In this document: positions 1-8,521 of the stretch, piece by piece
Numbering within the stretch: position 1 is the stretch's first letter
How the letters are laid out: each line of letters begins with the position of its first letter
From: a virus
Reading direction: 5' to 3' (one strand)
IMG/VR virus record: IMGVR_UViG_3300010375_000042
Span: 1-32,064 of that record
DNA length: 32,064 nucleotides
Notes under the pieces: model-generated
What the model was told of the DNA's origin: nothing
The model's database searches: none
What the model saw: only the letters and a program-made list of their open reading frames with translations
Translations under genes and position numbers: made by a program

Positions 1-1458
1 ACCAAGAACGGCGTCAACACTGTTTTTACTCTGCCGCCTACGCCGGACGCCACGACGCTTCGTGTCATATTCAATGGCCGATATCTTTACCGCGTAGGCA
101 GCGCGCCGGGCGTCAATGAATACGTACAATCCGGCTCGACTGTAACGCTTGGCCTTGCGCCGAATGCTACCGATCAGCTTTGGGCAATATTCAGCACGAC
201 CGGTGTTGTCTTGTCGGCTGGTTCGGTGCCTGCCGCATCGCGCAAGGAGTTTTATTGGACCGTCGAGCTAAGGAATAAAAACGGCGACCTGGTTGAGATC
301 CTACAGCGCGACGTTTCGGCCTTGTCCTGGGAGTACAACAACATCGGCGGCTGTGGTGAGTGTCAGATCAATCTCAGGCGGCAGTTCGACAATTACGGCG
401 AGGTGGATCTCGACTATGACATACAGATTTGGCGTGGCTCAGATCCACTAGGCATTACCGGTACGCGCCTACCTGCGGTTTTGCCGTTTGCTCTTGGCAC
501 CGCGTTTACGGGCGCGCGCGAACTTCGCTATTCCGGCTTTGTTCGTCAGATCACGCCGTCTTTCGATGAACTTGAGACTGTGCAGCTACGGTGTTCAGGC
601 TATTCCCGCCAACTTGAATACTTAGCTGTTTACGACATCACTACAAACGGACCGAAGCGCTATCAGAACATGGACTGCGGGGCGATCGCACGCGACCTGA
701 TCGACAACTATGTAGTTTTGGGTGCGAAGATAAAGCATACCGCGGCGCTCGGCTTGATGCAGGATACCGGCGTTGTCATTCAGGATGCGACATTTAACGG
801 CAGTGTATGGGAAGCATTAACGACGCTCGGCCAGATTGGCGGTAATGCGGAATGGGGCGTGCGTGCAGACAGAGAGTTCTTTTTTACACCGCGTCAACAG
901 GCCGTCAAGCAAACTTACCTGCTTGGCAACAATGTGCAGCTATATGAGGCGGCGCGAAGCACCGATGACATTGTAAACTTTGTCTACCTTCAGGGCGGCA
1001 ATAACACTTTCTATAAACTCACTAACGGCGCTTACCAATCAGGCTATCAAAAAGAGCGGGTGCTTTTAGTTTCGGCGATTAGCAACGCCACTGACGCCAC
1101 GCTCTGGGGCCTGTCGTACTTTGCGCGGTTCGGCGCAGCGCAGCCTAAGGGAACTTTGACGCTCGCGGCAACTGACGATTGGATAGAGAACGTGGGGAAT
1201 CCGATGGGCCTTTTGCGAGTATTCGGCGGCCCGACATTTATTGCCGGTACAACAAGACTCCCGGCGCTGTTGCCGATCGAGCTCGCCCGCACACTGGGCG
1301 CGACTACCGATCAATCATTTCGCGTGGCGTCTATCGCCTACTCGCCAACCGAGAACGGCTTACAGATCAGAATTCAGCTAGGCGAGAAATCAACGGCATT
1401 AGCCGATCAGTTTAGAAACATAGAATATCAGCTGAGCGCTCTTCGACAGGCGGCGTAA
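1..1458 (+). CDS. Tail hub / minor tail protein, 5'-truncated by window edge
   Basis: The frame is open from base 1, so the gene starts upstream; a TTG at 211 is only an internal start candidate. The visible 485 residues begin with a small domain (about residues 1-68) that is closely similar to the whole product of the next gene. The rest is beta-rich, with text typical of siphovirus minor tail or baseplate-hub proteins that attach the tail tip to the tape measure. A short motif occurs twice: GTRLPAVLPFAL near residue 153 and GTTRLPALLPIEL near residue 415. The gene ends in TAA directly abutting the next ATG. The hub call rests on overall look and position before the fibre genes; a fibre or tail-spike base is possible. 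Confidence 0.6.
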   Translation, partial: TKNGVNTVFTLPPTPDATTLRVIFNGRYLYRVGSAPGVNEYVQSGSTVTLGLAPNATDQLWAIFSTTGVVLSAGSVPAASRKEFYWTVELRNKNGDLVEILQRDVSALSWEYNNIGGCGECQINLRRQFDNYGEVDLDYDIQIWRGSDPLGITGTRLPAVLPFALGTAFTGARELRYSGFVRQITPSFDELETVQLRCSGYSRQLEYLAVYDITTNGPKRYQNMDCGAIARDLIDNYVVLGAKIKHTAALGLMQDTGVVIQDATFNGSVWEALTTLGQIGGNAEWGVRADREFFFTPRQQAVKQTYLLGNNVQLYEAARSTDDIVNFVYLQGGNNTFYKLTNGAYQSGYQKERVLLVSAISNATDATLWGLSYFARFGAAQPKGTLTLAATDDWIENVGNPMGLLRVFGGPTFIAGTTRLPALLPIELARTLGATTDQSFRVASIAYSPTENGLQIRIQLGEKSTALADQFRNIEYQLSALRQAA

Positions 1459-1701
1459 ATGGGCATCGGGCAATGGAAAATAGTTGATCTGGTTGGAACT
1501 AAGAACGGTAGTAATACAGTTTTTACAATTCCCGATGTGCCGGATTTGCAAACGCTGGCCGTCATATTCAATACCTCGGCGCTTTATAGAGTCGCGTCGG
1601 CGCCGACTATTCAGCAATACATGATTACCGGCTCGACTATCACGCTAGGACTAGCACCGAACAGTACGGACAAAGTTTGGGCGAACTATGACATTGCGTA
1701 G
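1459..1701 (+). CDS. Small fibre-base domain protein, paralogue of the upstream gene's N-terminal domain
   Basis: This 80-residue protein is a stand-alone copy of the domain at the start of the preceding gene. Both share TKNG.NTVFT, a VIFN segment, the YRV.SAP turn and STITLGLAPN or STVTLGLAPN, with similar spacing, so duplication is clear from the text. It has no signal peptide or membrane segment. It starts with zero spacing after the upstream TAA and has no clear ribosome site, so it is probably translated by coupling. Its 3' end overlaps the next gene by 14 bases. It may be an oligomerising or attachment module of the tail tip. No family name can be given. Confidence 0.7.
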   Translation: MGIGQWKIVDLVGTKNGSNTVFTIPDVPDLQTLAVIFNTSALYRVASAPTIQQYMITGSTITLGLAPNSTDKVWANYDIA

Positions 1702-2740
1702 GGTTGTACTTTTCATTTTCGTGTTACTCCTGCCGGCGCTAGCCGATGCACAGCTAATTCGCCGCGAGACAATTCAGCCGGGTATAGTTTTCTGTGATGA
1801 CGCCGGGGCGAACGATACTTATACTTGCCCAACGCCGACGCCGGCGCTCGCAGCCTATGACACCAAAATCCTGATCATCTTTAAGCCGAATACTAATAAT
1901 ACCGGCGCGGCGTCGCTCAACGTCAGCGGCTTGGGCGCAATTACTATTGTTGCGTTTGACGGCAGTACGCTTGCCAATAACGCTCTGGTTGCGGCGCAGC
2001 GTTATATCCTTGTCTACAACGGCACTAGCTTTGTTCTCTACAATCCCGGCACTGGCGGTACTGGATTGTCGGGGCTCACCGATGACTGCTTTCTAAAAGC
2101 CAACGGCACGACGGCGGCGGAATGCTCGGCTGCGTTTGATAACGGCGCAGGCACGTACAGCTATGGCACGGTGTCGGGCAACCGCTATGAGTTTAGTTAT
2201 ACCGCTCCAACGGCGGTGCGTTCGATTGTATGGGCAGATGAGTCAGGCACGCCGGCGCTGGCAAAAGTCAAAGCGGGTTGGGATGCCGACAGTATCGTTC
2301 AGGACGAGACGTTTTGCACGGTGCCGGTGACGGGACAAATTAACAGCGGTCCGCGCACACGCTGGTTTCTCTGCGCCGACAACAACAGTTCCTTATTTGA
2401 GGGCAAGATTGTCAATCTGCCCTATACGATCTCGACGGCCGCGATGACTCTCAAAGTTAATCACGGCACGACTGAGACAATTACTTTTGCCGGGGCTTTC
2501 TCAATTCAATGCCGCGCCGCAGGAACGACCGTCAACTCGATCTGGGGTACGGCGGTCAATGCCAACGTAGCGATTACGACGGCCAACCAGCCAGTGCAGG
2601 CAACTGCGAGCGGAATAATTCCGAACGGAACATGCAGTGCGGGTGCTACGCTTTTCTGGCGCTACGTGGTCAATGCGGCGAGTTTTTCGACCAACGCGGC
2701 CAACACGAGGATTATGGGTGTTTATTTGGCAGGCGAATGA
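1688..2740 (+). CDS. Exported fibre-like protein with Sec signal peptide
   Basis: The 350-residue product starts with a basic n-region (MTLRR), a hydrophobic core and a cleavage-like ALADAQ at about residues 18-23, a clear Sec signal. The mature part is rich in T, A, G and N, with repeated beta-strand patterns and paired cysteines, as in phage fibres and extracellular adhesins. No enzyme motif was recognised. The gene lies in a run of overlapping genes between the tail hub and the lysis region, which argues for a late, adsorption-related role. The signal ending LPALADAQ recurs exactly in the Fn3 protein at 6878, so this leader was probably copied or recombined. Confidence 0.65.
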   Translation: MTLRRVVLFIFVLLLPALADAQLIRRETIQPGIVFCDDAGANDTYTCPTPTPALAAYDTKILIIFKPNTNNTGAASLNVSGLGAITIVAFDGSTLANNALVAAQRYILVYNGTSFVLYNPGTGGTGLSGLTDDCFLKANGTTAAECSAAFDNGAGTYSYGTVSGNRYEFSYTAPTAVRSIVWADESGTPALAKVKAGWDADSIVQDETFCTVPVTGQINSGPRTRWFLCADNNSSLFEGKIVNLPYTISTAAMTLKVNHGTTETITFAGAFSIQCRAAGTTVNSIWGTAVNANVAITTANQPVQATASGIIPNGTCSAGATLFWRYVVNAASFSTNAANTRIMGVYLAGE

Positions 2741-3408
2741 AACAACTACTTCTCAGCCTGATCTTCTTTTGTATTAGTACACCGGCGGTCACATGGGCCG
2801 CGAACGGAAGCGACAACTTCACCGGCGATGATCCGGATCTCGGATCGCAGTGGGACCCGTACAACGATGCGACAGCCGGAGGTGCTTCTATGCCGTGCCG
2901 TCGCTACAGCAATACGGCGGCTAACTCATCCGCTACGGATCGGTGCGTTGAGGGCTTCAACGGTTATTTACCGGGCGCCAATCAATACGGGCAGTTTACG
3001 GTTGCGGCGATCGGTGCCAACAACACCGATGTCAGCGCGCTCCTGCGACTACAACCGCCGTTTGACTACTCGACATATCAATTCCGGCTACAGGGCACCG
3101 GCGGGACAACCTCTCGAATCGCGCGACGTGATGCAGGAGTAAACACCACGCTCGCCAGCGAGTCAGCAACGACGTGGGCGCCCGGTGATTTGCTTCGTGT
3201 CGAGGCGAGCGGAACCGGATTAACTCTCAAGCGAAACGGGGTGACATTGCTCACCACTACCGATGCGACTTACGTTAGCGGGCGCGGCGGTATCACTATC
3301 CTTGATGATCAATCTCCCCCGAGCGCTTTACTTGACGATGCTGAGTTCGGCGATTTGGGAACCGCCGGTGCGGCGCTGCGGCGAACTTCGCCGATGATGT
3401 TTCAATGA
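2737..3408 (+). CDS. Exported concanavalin A-like (LamG/jelly-roll) protein
   Basis: The ATG at 2737 overlaps the previous stop (ATGA) and begins a Sec signal, MKQLLLSLIFFCISTPAVTWA. A longer in-frame opening exists from 2509 but lies inside the upstream gene, so 2737 was chosen. The 223-residue protein reads as one jelly-roll lectin/glucanase-type fold: an opening DNFTGDD strand, an FRL segment near the middle, a GVTLLTTTDATYVSGRGGI block and a closing DDAEFGDL strand. Such domains bind sugars and are frequent in bacterial exported proteins and in fibres. No catalytic residues could be assigned. It sits in a gene string with ATGA overlaps at both ends, which suggests stoichiometric expression with its neighbours. 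Confidence 0.65.
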   Translation: MKQLLLSLIFFCISTPAVTWAANGSDNFTGDDPDLGSQWDPYNDATAGGASMPCRRYSNTAANSSATDRCVEGFNGYLPGANQYGQFTVAAIGANNTDVSALLRLQPPFDYSTYQFRLQGTGGTTSRIARRDAGVNTTLASESATTWAPGDLLRVEASGTGLTLKRNGVTLLTTTDATYVSGRGGITILDDQSPPSALLDDAEFGDLGTAGAALRRTSPMMFQ

Positions 3409-5135
3409 AAAAACTTTTTTTCCTGCTGATAATTCTTTGTGGCGCATTCTCGGCAGAGGCCGCAACGAGATACGTTGACCCGTCATCGGGCAGCTGTTCG
3501 GGCAACTATAACGTGAGCGCGCGAAACTGTACCGGCGGCGCAGGAAGCCCTACTGCATACGCGACACTCAACACCGGCGTCGCTTCACTCTCGGCGGGCG
3601 ACACGCTTATTTTGCGCCCAGCCACTTACAACTTCGCATCGAGCTACATGACGCTTGCGCTCCCGACAGGTAACGCCAGTAGCGTCACCATCATTACCGC
3701 ACTAAGCGGTGAAACCGTCACGATCACCGGCTATCCCTTCAACACGTTCAACGCCGCCGCGTCATACGTGACTATTTCGAACCTTATCTTTGACGGCACA
3801 GGGGCGAGCGGACAGCCCAACTGTTTCACGCCGATTGGCGGCGGGACCACTTGCCTAAATAACGGTCCGATCATTGGCAGTAATACCAACCACGGCACAA
3901 TCGACGCCAACATCACGCTCGACAATGTAGAAATAAGAAACTGGAACGGTATTGCTGTTCAGTTAGGCGGGCCGCAGGCGACCATCAAGAATAGCCGCGT
4001 GCACGATAACGGCACCGTCAGCAATGACAACTGCGTTTATGCATCCGACGGCGCGACCAATGCTATCATTGAATCCAATACCGTTTATAATTGTGCGGGC
4101 GCAGGTATCCAGGCATACGCAGGCGCCGACCCGGCTGGTCCGGCAACGATTCGGTTCAATACCATTCATCACGTTTCACAGAGTGAGCGTCACATCAACG
4201 GCTTCTATGTAGAGGACGGCGCCGTTGAAGATCGTATGGACGGCATCATTGTAGCATCGCGCTTTGATAACTCGAAAGTTTACGGGAACGTAATTTATTC
4301 CGTAAAGCGAAGTACTGGCAATCAGCAAGGCGGCATCGCTTTGGTTCTCAGTGTCAGCGGAGTGGCCGTTTATAATAATACACTATGGGACGTGAGCGGC
4401 GGTGGCGTTCTGCACAGCGGCGCAGGCTGCAACATATTCAGAAATAATATTGTCTACGAGCCAGCTTTTTCGACGCCAGCGATTGAAGATACTTCTGGTT
4501 GTAGCACGTTCAGCAATAACCTGACCGCATCTAATCCACTGTTCACTGATACATCCACTGCGAATTTCGTGCTTCTGCCTGGATCGCCAGCGATTGATAC
4601 GGGTACGCCAAATATTGCGCCAGGTATCGTGATTCCTGCTTGTTCTGGCGGAACGACGACCGGCTGCTATAACGGTACAGGGCCTGACATCGGCGCGCTA
4701 GAAAGCGGCGTTCCGACCGTTGCCGGAGGCCCGCCGACACTAAGGCCCAATCCGCCCACAGGAATCCGAGTCAGTCAGCTCATGTCCGTGACCGTCGAGG
4801 ATGACAAGGTGACTCAGCGAACTGAGAATACCGGCGATTATGTCGGGCTATATATTCCCGGTGCTCTCAGCACGGCATTTATCGACTGGTTCTACATGAA
4901 TGGCACGAAGGTGGCGCCATCATCGCCGATCAGTGACGCGATCCTGGCTTTTACCGCGCCTTCAGCGGTTGGCTCTTATGAGTTCAGGTTTTACCGCAAC
5001 AACTCAACTTCAGAAACCGATCGACTGGCAACTGTGGGATTTGTCACCGTCGCTCAAGGAATCATGGTCAAATACAACGGATCATCGATCATAAAAATGA
5101 ACGGCTCAAGCATCGTTAAGGTAGGTGTGCCGTGA
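3405..5135 (+). CDS. Exported right-handed beta-helix protein, choice-of-anchor Q type
   Basis: The 576-residue product has a Sec signal (MKKLFFLLIILCGAFSAEA), then ATRYVDPSSG, the usual opening of pectate-lyase-like parallel beta-helices. Residues about 60-400 show helix rungs rich in N, I, V and G. The text NPLFTD...SPAIDTG...DIGALESG near residues 385-445 is the choice-of-anchor Q signature of bacterial surface proteins. A separate Ig-like segment follows (about 450-550), then a tail with two copies of NGSSIIK/NGSSIVK. In phages such helices form tail spikes that bind or cut polysaccharide; no lyase or hydrolase residues are certain. A signal peptide on a spike-type protein is unusual. ATGA and GTGA overlaps join it to its neighbours. 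Confidence 0.75.
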   Translation: MKKLFFLLIILCGAFSAEAATRYVDPSSGSCSGNYNVSARNCTGGAGSPTAYATLNTGVASLSAGDTLILRPATYNFASSYMTLALPTGNASSVTIITALSGETVTITGYPFNTFNAAASYVTISNLIFDGTGASGQPNCFTPIGGGTTCLNNGPIIGSNTNHGTIDANITLDNVEIRNWNGIAVQLGGPQATIKNSRVHDNGTVSNDNCVYASDGATNAIIESNTVYNCAGAGIQAYAGADPAGPATIRFNTIHHVSQSERHINGFYVEDGAVEDRMDGIIVASRFDNSKVYGNVIYSVKRSTGNQQGGIALVLSVSGVAVYNNTLWDVSGGGVLHSGAGCNIFRNNIVYEPAFSTPAIEDTSGCSTFSNNLTASNPLFTDTSTANFVLLPGSPAIDTGTPNIAPGIVIPACSGGTTTGCYNGTGPDIGALESGVPTVAGGPPTLRPNPPTGIRVSQLMSVTVEDDKVTQRTENTGDYVGLYIPGALSTAFIDWFYMNGTKVAPSSPISDAILAFTAPSAVGSYEFRFYRNNSTSETDRLATVGFVTVAQGIMVKYNGSSIIKMNGSSIVKVGVP

Positions 5136-5404
5136 GAGAGTCGCTACCGACGATCGTTATGATGGCAATTGCGCTTTTATTAGCGCTCGTTGTCAGCAGG
5201 GTGAGTTTCGGCGCCGAGCCTGAGGACAAAGACTTAACTATCCTGCAACTCAAGAAATCAAATCTAGAGTTCGCAATGGAGAATATGGTGTTACAGAGCG
5301 AGGTATTGAAGCAGAAATACAAGGACGCTCAGGCAGAGTACGAGAAAGTCAAGACGGATTTGGATGCCAAAGAGAAAGAGACAAAGAATGATAAAAAGAA
5401 ATAG
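5132..5404 (+). CDS. Small signal-anchored coiled-coil protein
   Basis: A GTG start overlaps the upstream stop (GTGA). The 90-residue product has one hydrophobic segment at about residues 8-27 (IVMMAIALLLALVVSRVSFG), either a signal peptide or an N-terminal anchor. The rest is highly charged and strongly helical with coiled-coil heptads, ending in a lysine-rich tail. One anchor plus a periplasmic coiled coil is the shape of an inner-membrane spanin (Rz-like), but the gene sits among fibre genes rather than beside the lysozyme, so that is only a possibility. Its 3' end overlaps the next gene by 17 bases. Confidence 0.6.
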   Translation: MRESLPTIVMMAIALLLALVVSRVSFGAEPEDKDLTILQLKKSNLEFAMENMVLQSEVLKQKYKDAQAEYEKVKTDLDAKEKETKNDKKK

Positions 5405-6302
5405 TTTAATCGCGGTACTGATCGCATTGTGCGTAATTGCGCCGCGCGCGTTTGCATCAACCGGCTGTACCTATCCTACGACTCTGGATTCATGGACTGA
5501 CAAGATCGCTGGCGATTTCCTCACCATAGCCGACGTCAATCAATTTCGCTGCGCCATTGAGAAACTTGAAACGGGACCACTACGTCCTAACGATGGCAGC
5601 GCGGCTGCGCCGTCCTATGCATTCCGTGGATCGGTCAATACTGGAATGTTTCTTATAGGTGGTCCCGGTATAGGTTGGGCTACAGCTGGAGCAGAGCGCA
5701 TGCGGTTAAGTAATGCGGGCGCGCTATTGATAGCCAACTCCGCATCGACTGGCGTCAACGCTGGTGATGTCGTACTCAGCAATAACAGGAATGTTTTATG
5801 GGTCAATAACGCTGGAACAACTGCGGGTAATTTCTGGATCAAGACGGCTACTACTGACGCAATGTCATTTGGTACTAGCGGTGTCGAAGCGCTAAACATC
5901 GCGAGCAACGGAGCTATGCGGGTAGGCAATCAGGCAGCAACCGGAGTAGCGGCGAATTCTATCGTGCTGAAGAATACTGCGTCAATTCAGTGGGTAACGG
6001 CATCGGGGGCGACGGCGGCGGATTTAGTTATTCAAGCCACCGCTGGCAATCATATGTGGTTTAACGTGCCGGCCAGTGACGGGCAACTCTATCAATTTAA
6101 TTGGGGCGGTCAAACCCTATTCCAGATAACGAGGGAATTAGCGGGTGCAGGTTTAATATTTGCACTAGAGTCCACTACGGATCAATCACCGCCAGCGGCC
6201 AATCAGGCTGTTGTTTATACGAAGGATAACGGCTCAGGAAAGACTCAGCTTTGCGCAAGATTCAATACCGGCGCCGCGCAATGTTTCGCCACGCAACCAT
6301 AA
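5388..6302 (+). CDS. Exported trimeric-fibre-like protein
   Basis: The start chosen is ATG 5388, giving a Sec signal (MIKRNSLIAVLIALCVIAP, cleavage after AFA); an upstream in-frame start at 5364 would only add eight basic residues. The 304-residue protein resembles tail-fibre shafts: AERMRLSNAGALLIANS, a similar block near residues 175-200 (LNIASNGAMRVGNQA), and strands such as VLKNTASIQWV. These short repeated beta units with GAL/GAM turns are common in trimeric fibres. The C-terminus (KTQLCARFNTGAAQCFA) carries two cysteines. No enzymatic domain is visible. It overlaps the previous gene and abuts the next one (TAAATG). Confidence 0.65.
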   Translation: MIKRNSLIAVLIALCVIAPRAFASTGCTYPTTLDSWTDKIAGDFLTIADVNQFRCAIEKLETGPLRPNDGSAAAPSYAFRGSVNTGMFLIGGPGIGWATAGAERMRLSNAGALLIANSASTGVNAGDVVLSNNRNVLWVNNAGTTAGNFWIKTATTDAMSFGTSGVEALNIASNGAMRVGNQAATGVAANSIVLKNTASIQWVTASGATAADLVIQATAGNHMWFNVPASDGQLYQFNWGGQTLFQITRELAGAGLIFALESTTDQSPPAANQAVVYTKDNGSGKTQLCARFNTGAAQCFATQP

Positions 6303-6866
6303 ATGGGAAGTTCTGTTGTAATAGGGGCTGAAGGACCGACAACGCCGCTTGCTACGGTAGTGGCGCAGAACTTCGCTGCTGCAGCAGAGGATTATCTAAT
6401 CCGTTACCCGGATGTAAAGGCTGCTTATGGCGAGAACTATGCCGCCGCTCATTTGCATTACATCTCCAACGGGCAGAATGAAGGGCGAACCTGGAACCAA
6501 TCACAGACGCGGGTTATTTGGGGCTCTCCTGGCGATAAAGGAGCCGGTGGCACGGGTAATGGCATTAACTGTGTGAGGTTCCCCAATGGCGCCAAACTCG
6601 GCGCAATCAATTGGCAGAGTGCGGTCAAGGTCGGTAATAGCGATATTCTCTTCGTCCTGTATTTGCCTAATGGCCAGACTCTCTTGAATACGTTTCATCA
6701 TGGGGAATCTAACATCGTGCGCGGTATTAACTTACCGGAGCCGATTGACATTGAACCAGCAGGGACTATCTGGATCTGGGCCGATGGTTGGGGTGACGCG
6801 AGTCCGGGCGGGATAGAAGTACAAACCGGACTTTATTTTTACGGGAATCCGCCGTGGACAAACTGA
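6303..6866 (+). CDS. Fibre-associated protein with DYLIRYPDV-type repeat domain
   Basis: The ATG directly abuts the previous TAA. The 187-residue product has no signal peptide. Residues about 29-62 carry the pattern DYLIRYPDVKAAYG...HYISNGQNEGR, seen in many extracellular enzymes, calcium-binding repeat proteins and phage tail proteins. The C-terminal part is a compact beta-sandwich rich in W and G (WIWADGWGD). A ligand-binding or adsorption role fits the neighbourhood, but the exact function is unknown. It is the only gene between 1688 and 7495 lacking an export signal, so it may be the true virion component of this string. Confidence 0.6.
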   Translation: MGSSVVIGAEGPTTPLATVVAQNFAAAAEDYLIRYPDVKAAYGENYAAAHLHYISNGQNEGRTWNQSQTRVIWGSPGDKGAGGTGNGINCVRFPNGAKLGAINWQSAVKVGNSDILFVLYLPNGQTLLNTFHHGESNIVRGINLPEPIDIEPAGTIWIWADGWGDASPGGIEVQTGLYFYGNPPWTN

Positions 6867-6877
6867 AAGGGGCGACT

Positions 6878-7495
6878 ATGAGTGTACTTTTTCTGATTGC
6901 GGCGCTGCTTGCCTTGCCTGCACTAGCAGACGCACAGACGCACACATTCAAGCTTAACTGGACGTTGCCAGTAGTTGCCGCCGATGGCTCAAACGCTGCA
7001 ACGGGCATCAGGATAGAGCGCAAACAGGGCACAACCGGCGTCTATGCGCAGATTGCGCAGCTCGGCTTGGTGAATACTTATTCAGATCCGATTGGCAATC
7101 CGCCACCGGGCGGCGTTGTTTACTGTTACCGTCTACGCGCGTTCAATGTTGTTGGCAACTCGGCTTATACTACCGAGGGCTGTGGCACGACGGCGCCCGT
7201 AGTCGTGCCGGTAGCACCGGATGTGCCTACCGGGTTTAGCGTGTCAGCTATCTCGCAAAGCATGATTGAGCTCAGTTGGGGCAGCGTGGACACCGCGGAC
7301 GGTTACAAATGGGAGCGGCGCAAGGGCAATCAACCGAAGATCATCGAAGCTACCGGAACGGTATTGGCTACGGCAACGAACTTCCGAAACAGTAGTTTAC
7401 GAAGAGGCACGACTTACTGTTACGACATTTGGGCTTACAACCTGGGCGGGACATCGCAACAGTCGCCGATCTTGTGCGCAACCACGCGGCCATGA
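6878..7495 (+). CDS. Exported protein with two fibronectin type III domains
   Basis: The start chosen is ATG 6878 because GAAAGGGG lies just upstream; the in-frame GTG 6854 would add eight polar residues before the signal. The 205-residue product has a Sec signal (MSVLFLIAALLALPALADAQ) and then two Fn3 repeats, about residues 21-105 and 112-205. Each ends with a tyrosine-corner strand (VVYCYRLRAFNVVGNSAY; YCYDIWAYNLGGTSQQSP). Fn3 domains serve as spacers or carbohydrate and surface contacts in tail proteins and secreted enzymes. Its signal ends in the same LPALADAQ as the protein at 1688. It closes the exported adsorption block. Confidence 0.75.
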   Translation: MSVLFLIAALLALPALADAQTHTFKLNWTLPVVAADGSNAATGIRIERKQGTTGVYAQIAQLGLVNTYSDPIGNPPPGGVVYCYRLRAFNVVGNSAYTTEGCGTTAPVVVPVAPDVPTGFSVSAISQSMIELSWGSVDTADGYKWERRKGNQPKIIEATGTVLATATNFRNSSLRRGTTYCYDIWAYNLGGTSQQSPILCATTRP

Positions 7496-7502
7496 TGAAA
7501 CA

Positions 7503-7715
7503 ATGTCGGTAAAGTGTCCGAACTGTCATCATAGGGTCTGGTTCAAATGCCGCTTGTGCAAACGCTCACTAGGCGACGACAATACTTCGGGCTTATGCAG
7601 GCACTGCGTGTGCGCGGTAAGAAACATTGATCCGGCTATGATTGAGAAAATGCAGAAAGCAAAGAAAGATAAATGGTTCAAAGGTTTCGCGGCGACAATA
7701 CCGGCCGATGGCTGA
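7503..7715 (+). CDS. Small zinc-ribbon protein
   Basis: The ATG at 7503 gives a 70-residue protein; a longer in-frame opening from 7266 runs inside the Fn3 gene and is rejected. Cysteine pairs CPNC (residues 5-8), CRLC (16-19) and CRHC (32-35), with HH near residue 10, suggest one or two zinc sites. A basic helix follows (EKMQKAKKDKWFKGF). It may bind nucleic acid or a protein partner. It overlaps the next gene by eight bases. No specific family was recognised. Confidence 0.55.
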   Translation: MSVKCPNCHHRVWFKCRLCKRSLGDDNTSGLCRHCVCAVRNIDPAMIEKMQKAKKDKWFKGFAATIPADG

Positions 7716-8331
7716 ACAAGAGGATAGATTTTCTTTAGACCGCCGTCCGATTCCCGATCCGACGGTACTGACGACGCAGCAGCTACAACGCGAGGTAGCA
7801 GCGCTCAAGGAGATTATCTTCACGCGATTGGATGCCAACGATAAGGCTGTTCAGTTATTACATGATGACGTTACACGAGTCCCGACCGACACTGATAAAC
7901 AAATTGCGCACCTGAAAGAACTGCATGAGGAAAAATTCGAGTCTATCGTCAAGCAATTCGCCGAACGCGACGCGCGGATGGATCGAGAGGCGGTGAGTAA
8001 TAAGACATCCCTGGATGCAGCGCTTCAGGCGGCGGAGAAGGCAGTCAACAAGCAAAATGAGACATTCGCGTTATCGATTAACAAGAGCGAGAACGCGACA
8101 AATAAACAGATCGATCAACAAGCGTCGCTGATTCATACGTCTAACAATGCTTTAGAAAGTAAGATTTCAGACTTGAAAGATCGAGTAACCATTATTGAGG
8201 GGAAGAGCAGCGGCCAGATCGTCGCGCAGACGAGTACTCAAATCAATCATAGTTTCCTGGTGGCCGTATTCGTCGCCTGCGTGAGTTTTGCGGGTTTGCT
8301 TGTCGTTATCATTCGGGAAGTCATAAAGTAA
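7708..8331 (+). CDS. Long coiled-coil protein with C-terminal membrane anchor
   Basis: The start is ATG 7708, overlapping the zinc-ribbon gene; an in-frame opening from 7642 is internal to that gene. Of the 207 residues, about 25-175 form a charged helix and coiled coil (LQREVAALKEIIFTRLD... DLKDRVTIIEG), followed by one membrane helix at about 183-202 and a short basic end. Tail-anchored coiled-coil proteins of this shape often precede holin and lysin genes in phages. It could be a lysis regulator or scaffold between membrane and wall, but there is no family evidence here. Confidence 0.65.
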   Translation: MAEQEDRFSLDRRPIPDPTVLTTQQLQREVAALKEIIFTRLDANDKAVQLLHDDVTRVPTDTDKQIAHLKELHEEKFESIVKQFAERDARMDREAVSNKTSLDAALQAAEKAVNKQNETFALSINKSENATNKQIDQQASLIHTSNNALESKISDLKDRVTIIEGKSSGQIVAQTSTQINHSFLVAVFVACVSFAGLLVVIIREVIK

Positions 8332-8341
8332 TGGAGGTTCT

Positions 8342-8521
8342 ATGAACGCAAAGAAAACCAAGAAGGACGCCAAGCCGAAGAAACATCGGGTAAGCGTCTT
8401 GGATAGAATTATAGACTTGGAAAACAGAATGGCGGTGGTCGAAGGTACGATTGCCGGATTAAATCCTGCTGTACCTACGCCGACGGCGGTTGAATCGCCG
8501 GAACCGGTAGCGGTGCCTTGA
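8342..8521 (+). CDS. Small basic protein with proline-rich tail
   Basis: A strong ribosome site (ATGGAGG) lies six bases before the ATG. The 59-residue product starts with a lysine-rich segment (KKTKKDAKPKKHR), continues with an amphipathic helix (VSVLDRIIDLENRMAVVEG) that could form a short coiled coil, and ends in a PTPTAVESPEPVAVP tail. It is too short for many gene callers but is well supported by its ribosome site and its TGATG coupling to the next gene. Function unknown. The short coiled coil may pair with the neighbouring coiled-coil protein. Confidence 0.55.
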   Translation: MNAKKTKKDAKPKKHRVSVLDRIIDLENRMAVVEGTIAGLNPAVPTPTAVESPEPVAVP

